Positions 7,856-10,711 of a stretch of DNA of 10,711 nt are shown here, piece after piece. The position numbers and the translations under genes are program-made. The DNA comes from REEB506 sp049317545. Its GTDB lineage: Bacteria; Pseudomonadota; Alphaproteobacteria; Caulobacterales; Aquidulcibacteraceae. The notes beneath the pieces were generated by a model. That model searched no databases and was not told the DNA's origin. It was given only the letters and a program-made list of their open reading frames with translations. Location: positions 1-10,711 of the forward strand of contig JBMOIB010000104.1 in the NCBI GenBank assembly GCA_049317545.1. Reading direction: 5' to 3'. The number at the start of each line of letters is the position of its first letter. The first letter of the stretch is position 1.

Positions 7856-8400
7856 TAATGCGGCCGCTCTCAGCAGCGTTGGCGCCGGACCCTCGTTTCG
7901 CTGATTTGGTAGTTGGCGATCAGTCCGGCCGGGCGCGCGCCATGACGTTCGCCGACCATCACGCAGCATTGTCGGCGGCGGACTTATTGCCCTCCGTCGA
8001 CGCGGCTGTTCAATCGGTGTTCCGCCGCGCGCAGTCAGCGTTCGTCTATGCGTGGTTTGACTATGAGCTGACGTCACTTGCGCAATGGCAGGCCTGCGCT
8101 GCGCTTGAAATGCAGCTTCGACGTCACTTCGCTGGACCCAAAGGAAGGCCGCGCGGCCTTCGCCAGCTCTTCGCCCGCGCGATTGAGTCAGGAGCCCTCG
8201 ATAGCTTCACCCCTGGCGCGGAGGGCGGCCCCTTTGACCGCACCCGGCTCGACCAGGTTGCGTTGGCGTTGAGCGCTATTCGGAATGATGGCGCCCATGG
8301 CGCTGATACAGTTGTAACGCCGAGCATGGCGCTCTCACTTTTGACCATTTGCGCGCGCCTCATCAATCATTTGGCGGCGCGTCAGGACGCTCCCTCTTGA
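7852..8400 (+). CDS. HEPN-like small protein with R-x4-H motif, fifth gene of the restriction operon
   Basis: The 182-residue protein is predicted to be mostly helical after an irregular first 45 residues. The core runs from about residue 60 (YAWFDYELTSLAQWQACAAL, with E86 in the next helix turn) to 175. It contains SAIRNDGAHG, in which R144 and H149 form an R-x4-H motif typical of HEPN-superfamily proteins, including DUF4145-like and RNase-type members. I assign HEPN-like on this motif, its place between two helices, and the size; no search was possible. HEPN domains are known as RNases in toxin and abortive-infection systems and have been linked to restriction loci, but some are non-catalytic. 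The ATG at 7852 overlaps the hsdR stop (ATGA). There is no good ribosome binding site upstream, so translation probably depends on ribosomes ending hsdR. A second in-frame ATG lies at 7858. An 18-base perfect palindrome lies inside the gene. Confidence 0.62.
   Translation: MIMRPLSAALAPDPRFADLVVGDQSGRARAMTFADHHAALSAADLLPSVDAAVQSVFRRAQSAFVYAWFDYELTSLAQWQACAALEMQLRRHFAGPKGRPRGLRQLFARAIESGALDSFTPGAEGGPFDRTRLDQVALALSAIRNDGAHGADTVVTPSMALSLLTICARLINHLAARQDAPS
8144..8161. repeat. 18-base perfect palindrome inside the HEPN-like gene
   Basis: The sequence from GAAGGCCGC (8144-8152) to GCGGCCTTC (8153-8161) equals its own reverse complement. It codes for part of the loop KGRPRG between two predicted helices. 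It could be a protein binding site, a strong RNA stem if opened at the centre, or chance in GC-rich DNA. Confidence 0.5.
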
Positions 8401-8425
8401 GGAGTCAAACGACAGATTGAGGACT

Positions 8426-9166
8426 CTACGCCATCGATCGCCCAAACTCCTTTAGATACGCCTTCGCCGCTTCAGCGGCGCTCGGGCGTGTGACGCGTGT
8501 CGTGGTCGCGTCGTCCGCCAGGTACAGCGCATGATAGTCGACGATGAGCTGATGGAGCGAGGGTAGGTCGGCGCGCAGCGCTTTTAATCCGAGGCCGCGT
8601 TGATAGAGGCGCGCACGGGCGACCTTCAGTTCGAGGTGTGGGCTTTCCCGGACGGTTTCGTACCAATCGAGCGCCCGCAGCACGTCGGGCTCGCAGCCAA
8701 TGCCGCGCTCCAAGCAGTAGCCCAACCAATAGATCGCCATCGGATCGCCGCAGCGTGCGCCGCGCTCGAACAAGCGAAAGGCCGCATGCGGATCTATTTC
8801 GATACCGTCGGCGCCCTTCAAGAGCAATCGGCCCTGGGTCGCGAGCGCTGGGGGATAGTGGGCATCGAGCAGAGCGTCGAGCGCGTGGCGCGCGACGCGG
8901 CGCTCCTTCAGGTTGCCCGTATCGATCACGAGGTCCACGAAGAACCACGCCGTGTCGGCGTTGGGCTCGCACGCCAGAATATCGGCCGCGAGCTCGCGGC
9001 CGACGGTGCGGACCTTCTCGACCAACGCGTCGCGCTCTGCGACCAGCGCAGCGACGCGCGCATCGATCGCGGCTTGCACATGTGCTTCGAAGGGCAGGCC
9101 TTCAGAGGCCTGCTTCAGTGCGATGAGCTGCTCATCATCCAGGCGGTCGAGGTAAGTGCGATCCAT
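8426..9166 (-). CDS. Sel1-repeat protein of unknown function
   Basis: Sel1-like repeats are helical-pair repeats that bind other proteins. In this 246-residue product I see one at about residues 107-140 (LLLKGADGIEIDPHAAFRLFERGA) and a clear one at 141-172 (AIYWLGYCLERGIGCEPDVLRALDWYE), with a possible worn third copy after it. The N-terminal 60 residues are charged and helical (VAALVAERDALVEKVRTV), perhaps a short coiled coil. No signal peptide or membrane segment is seen in this form, so it is probably cytoplasmic. I chose the ATG at 9166 because GGGAG lies 6 bases upstream. An in-frame ATG at 9286 would add 40 residues with no conserved character. It lies behind the integrase on the same strand and converges on the restriction operon, with 25 bases between the stops. 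A function in defence or mobility is not shown. Confidence 0.75.
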   Translation of the reverse strand: MDRTYLDRLDDEQLIALKQASEGLPFEAHVQAAIDARVAALVAERDALVEKVRTVGRELAADILACEPNADTAWFFVDLVIDTGNLKERRVARHALDALLDAHYPPALATQGRLLLKGADGIEIDPHAAFRLFERGARCGDPMAIYWLGYCLERGIGCEPDVLRALDWYETVRESPHLELKVARARLYQRGLGLKALRADLPSLHQLIVDYHALYLADDATTTRVTRPSAAEAAKAYLKEFGRSMA

Positions 9167-9234
9167 GGTTGTCTCCCAACGCCCGACCGAATTCGGCGAT
9201 GAGGGATTGGGATTCAACCAGGCGGGCGACGCCT

Positions 9235-9284
9235 GCAGATACGCGACAACGAGCGACAACAGACGGACACCAAAGCGCAGATAC
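9235..9284. repeat. Cluster of short direct repeats between integrase and Sel1-repeat gene
   Basis: GCAGATAC occurs at 9235-9242 and again at 9277-9284. Between them GCGACAAC occurs twice, at 9243-9250 and 9253-9260, exactly 10 bases (one helical turn) apart. The spacing suggests a regulator binding side by side on one DNA face upstream of the - strand Sel1-repeat gene, but no protein is identified. Recombinase accessory sites are an alternative. Confidence 0.4.
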
Positions 9285-9285
9285 A

Positions 9286-9318
9286 ACGTCCGTTATCCGA
9301 CCTCAGGTTGACGGACGT
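9286..9318 (-). terminator. Inverted repeat across the integrase stop codon, weak terminator candidate
   Basis: ACGTCCGT (9286-9293) and ACGGACGT (9311-9318) are exact reverse complements, with a 17-base loop that itself contains the small dyad ACCT-C-AGGT. The structure spans the integrase stop (9303-9305). On the - strand it is followed by TGTATC and not by a T-run, so it is a poor intrinsic terminator. It may instead protect the 3' end of the integrase mRNA or be a binding site. Confidence 0.3.
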
Positions 9319-10496
9319 GACGCGCAATAGATCGCCCAGTCCGCCATCAGCGCTCGGCGTTTCTCGAACAGATCGCCGCGGCGATAGGCGGCCTCTGTTT
9401 TGTCGCCAATGACGTGGGCAAGCGCCATTTCCGAGACTTCGTTCGGGTAGCTGGTGCACTCGGAGGCCCAGTCCTTGAAGGTCGAGCGGAAGCCGTGCGC
9501 CGTGATGTCGGCGCGGTCCATGCGTTCGAGGAGCGCCTGGAAGGCGGTTTCTGAGAGACGCTCGCCCTTTGGCGTCCGCGGAAAGAGTATGGCCTCGGGC
9601 GGCGCCGCCTGAACGCGCGCCTCAACAAGCGCCAGCGCGGCTGGCGCGAGAGGCACGCGGTGCTCGCGGCTCGATTTCATCCGGGACGCCGGGACCGTCC
9701 AGATGCTCCGGGTCAGATCGATCTCGCCGCAGGTCGCGAGACGCACTTCACCCGATCGGGCCGCCGTCAGGATGAGGAACTGCAGGGCCTGCGCCGACGG
9801 TGCGTCGCGTTCGGCAAGCGACTTGAAGAATGTGGGCAGGTCGGCAAAGGGCAGGGCGGCGTGATGTCCGCGGCGGAGTTTCTCCGCGGCTGGCAGCAAC
9901 TGGTCAATGTGGCCGCGCCAGCGGGCCGGGTTCTCGCCGGAGCGGAGACCGCGCGCTTTGGCGGCATCGAGCACACGCTCGATACGACCCCTGAGGCGCG
10001 AGGCGGTCTCTGGCTTCGCGTACCAGATCGGCTGAAGGACGCTGAGGACGTCGGCTGTGCTGATCGCCTCGACGGGCTTCTCGCGTATCGGCGCCGCATA
10101 GACGTCGAGCGTCATCCGCCACTGTGCCACGTGCTTCTCATTCCGCCAACTTGGCGCCATCGCCGCCACGAGGTCATCGGCGCAGGCGCCGAAGGTCACG
10201 ACGGGCAACGGCGCTTCGTCGGGCGCAGCCGGCGTGACGCCGTTGAGGCGCGGGTCCGCACGCGCTTCCAACTGGGCGCGCGCCGCGGCCGCCCGCTTTC
10301 TGGCTTCAGCCAGCGACACCGTGCGCGCGGATCCCAGGCCCATTTCGATCCGACGACCCTGCCAGCGAAAGAGGAAGACCCAACGTCGCCCGCCATTCGC
10401 GGAAACCGACAGAAAGAGATTGCCGCCGTCGGCGTAACGACCGGGCTTCGATGCCGCTTCTACGCCCTTCGCCGTCAGTCGGTGTAAAGCGCCCAT
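9303..10496 (-). CDS. int: P4-type tyrosine recombinase (site-specific integrase) of the island
   Basis: This enzyme inserts and excises the island by strand exchange at the tRNA-linked attachment site. The 397 residues carry an N-terminal DUF4102-type arm-binding domain (about 1-90; RLTAKGVEAASKPGRYADGGNLFL), a core-binding domain (about 100-200) and the catalytic domain. All catalytic residues are visible: R247 (TAARSGE), K274 (RMKSSREHRVPL), H334-x-x-R337 (HGFR), H361 (LAHVIGDKTEAAY) and the nucleophile Y371. It is therefore probably active. I chose the ATG at 10496 because family similarity begins there. The frame stays open to an ATG at 10619, but those 41 residues do not look like integrase. 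The ribosome binding site is poor: AGGGA at 10508-10512 is about 11 bases away. It is transcribed inward from the island edge, with its start 195 bases from the attachment core. Confidence 0.94.
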   Translation of the reverse strand: MGALHRLTAKGVEAASKPGRYADGGNLFLSVSANGGRRWVFLFRWQGRRIEMGLGSARTVSLAEARKRAAAARAQLEARADPRLNGVTPAAPDEAPLPVVTFGACADDLVAAMAPSWRNEKHVAQWRMTLDVYAAPIREKPVEAISTADVLSVLQPIWYAKPETASRLRGRIERVLDAAKARGLRSGENPARWRGHIDQLLPAAEKLRRGHHAALPFADLPTFFKSLAERDAPSAQALQFLILTAARSGEVRLATCGEIDLTRSIWTVPASRMKSSREHRVPLAPAALALVEARVQAAPPEAILFPRTPKGERLSETAFQALLERMDRADITAHGFRSTFKDWASECTSYPNEVSEMALAHVIGDKTEAAYRRGDLFEKRRALMADWAIYCASRPST

Positions 10497-10502
10497 GGGG
10501 GT

Positions 10503-10512
10503 AGGGATCCCT
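10503..10512. promoter_or_regulatory. AGGGATCCCT palindrome in the integrase leader
   Basis: This 10-base perfect palindrome ends 6 bases before the integrase start and overlaps the only sequence resembling a ribosome binding site. A protein bound here could block translation initiation or transcription of the integrase. A palindrome of 10 bases is not rare, so confidence is low. Confidence 0.25.
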
Positions 10513-10534
10513 GACTCTCTTCCCCCGTTTCTGC

Positions 10535-10554
10535 CCCACCAGGCTGTCCCACCA
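10535..10554. repeat. Direct repeat CCCACCA x2 upstream of the integrase
   Basis: CCCACCA is present at 10535-10541 and 10548-10554, a 13-base period, between the integrase start and the attachment core. This is the zone where recombinase arm sites or excisionase sites usually lie. The role is inferred from position. Confidence 0.35.
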
Positions 10555-10669
10555 CAAGCATTTGCTTCTCCTGGAAGTCCTTGGACGACGCTGGATCGAA
10601 AGGGGGCAAAAGGCGTCATAAAGGCAGAAGTTTAGAGCGGATTTCTTGGCCCTCTGTGTACCTACCGAG

Positions 10670-10688
10670 AAGCCCCTGAAAAAGCCCC
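10670..10688. repeat. Direct repeat AAGCCCC x2 next to the attachment core
   Basis: AAGCCCC occurs at 10670-10676 and 10682-10688, 12 bases apart, ending 3 bases before the tRNA-like core. It is a candidate arm-type binding site for the integrase DUF4102 domain. The rest of 10497-10691 holds no gene I can support. Confidence 0.35.
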
Positions 10689-10691
10689 GCT

Positions 10692-10711
10692 AAATCCCTC
10701 CGTCTCCGCCA
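10692..10711 (+). other. Attachment-site core: 3' end of a tRNA-Ser-type gene
   Basis: The last 20 bases read as the end of a tRNA gene: T-loop end AAAT, T-stem strand CCCTC, acceptor strand CGTCTCC, discriminator G, then CCA. The matching 5' acceptor GGAGACG and discriminator G are typical of tRNA-Ser. The 70-90 bases before it do not form a tRNA and no GGAGACG start is present, so this is a copied 3' fragment and not a gene. Beside a P4-type integrase it is best read as the distal att repeat, with the intact tRNA-Ser expected at the other island end, to the left. The window stops here, so the core may continue. It could also be the junction to a second element. Confidence 0.6.

Noticed and set aside
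7990..7998. Second copy of the att core (CCCTCCGTC) inside the HEPN-like gene
   Set aside because: Only 9 bases match and the match stops before the acceptor strand is complete. It lies in coding sequence and is probably chance.
8402..8426. Terminator between the convergent genes (GAGTC ... GACTC)
   Set aside because: The stem is only 5 bases with a 15-base loop and no T-run on either strand.
9167..9286. Upstream start for the Sel1-repeat gene, with a hydrophobic segment LLSLVVAYLQ
   Set aside because: It could look like a signal peptide, but the stretch overlaps the repeat cluster, lacks a good ribosome binding site, and the ATG at 9166 has one at proper spacing.
9660..10487. 275-codon open frame on the + strand across the integrase
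   Set aside because: It is opposite the integrase, which has all catalytic residues. The frame is a composition artefact.
10497..10619. Upstream start for the integrase at 10619
   Set aside because: The extra 41 residues (Gly/Trp/Arg-rich) do not resemble integrase N-termini, which begin with the LTAKGVEAA region directly after the ATG at 10496.
10620..10711. Complete tRNA-Ser gene at the right edge
   Set aside because: Only the last 20 bases fit. There is no 5' acceptor GGAGACG, D-arm or anticodon arm in the preceding 70-90 bases.
1..10711. CRISPR array or insertion sequence
   Set aside because: I see no regularly spaced repeat units, no transposase, and no terminal inverted repeats with a target duplication. 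The only mobility gene is the tyrosine recombinase.

Overview
The window is GC-rich, and most codons end in G or C. Its integrase, its type I restriction genes and the tRNA-like 3' end at the right edge look like an accessory island of a proteobacterium, most likely an alphaproteobacterium. The taxon is an inference from composition and protein style, not from a marker gene.

Layout. Positions 1-225 are the tail of an unidentified Ala/Arg-rich protein. A 139-base non-coding stretch (226-364) holds a TTGACA-like promoter box and a perfect inverted repeat. From 365 to 8400 there are five tightly packed + strand genes: hsdM (365-2476), hsdS (2473-3831), an Mrr-type nuclease with an N-terminal PUA/EVE-like domain (3828-4871), hsdR (4874-7855), and a small HEPN-like protein (7852-8400). 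Three of the four junctions are 4-base ATGA stop/start overlaps and the fourth is a 2-base gap, so this reads as one translationally coupled transcript. Facing it on the - strand are a Sel1-repeat protein (8426-9166) and a P4-type tyrosine recombinase (9303-10496). The last 20 bases (10692-10711) match the 3' end of a serine-type tRNA gene ending in CCA, with no tRNA body in front of it. This is the expected look of the distal attachment site of an island integrated into a tRNA-Ser gene.

How the genes work together. HsdM, HsdS and HsdR form a complete type I restriction-modification enzyme: HsdS recognises DNA, HsdM methylates adenine, and HsdR translocates and cleaves. The Mrr-type gene adds a second nuclease, plausibly aimed at modified DNA. 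The HEPN-like gene carries an R-x4-H motif, the signature of many HEPN ribonucleases, and could add an RNA-targeting or suicide layer. The five-gene arrangement is the most interesting item here. Translational signals inside it also stand out: the hsdS ribosome binding site lies in a perfect hairpin made from the end of hsdM, and hsdM begins in a run of three overlapping ATGs in three frames. The two target-recognition regions of hsdS are visibly less GC-rich than the surrounding genes, which fits exchange of recognition domains.
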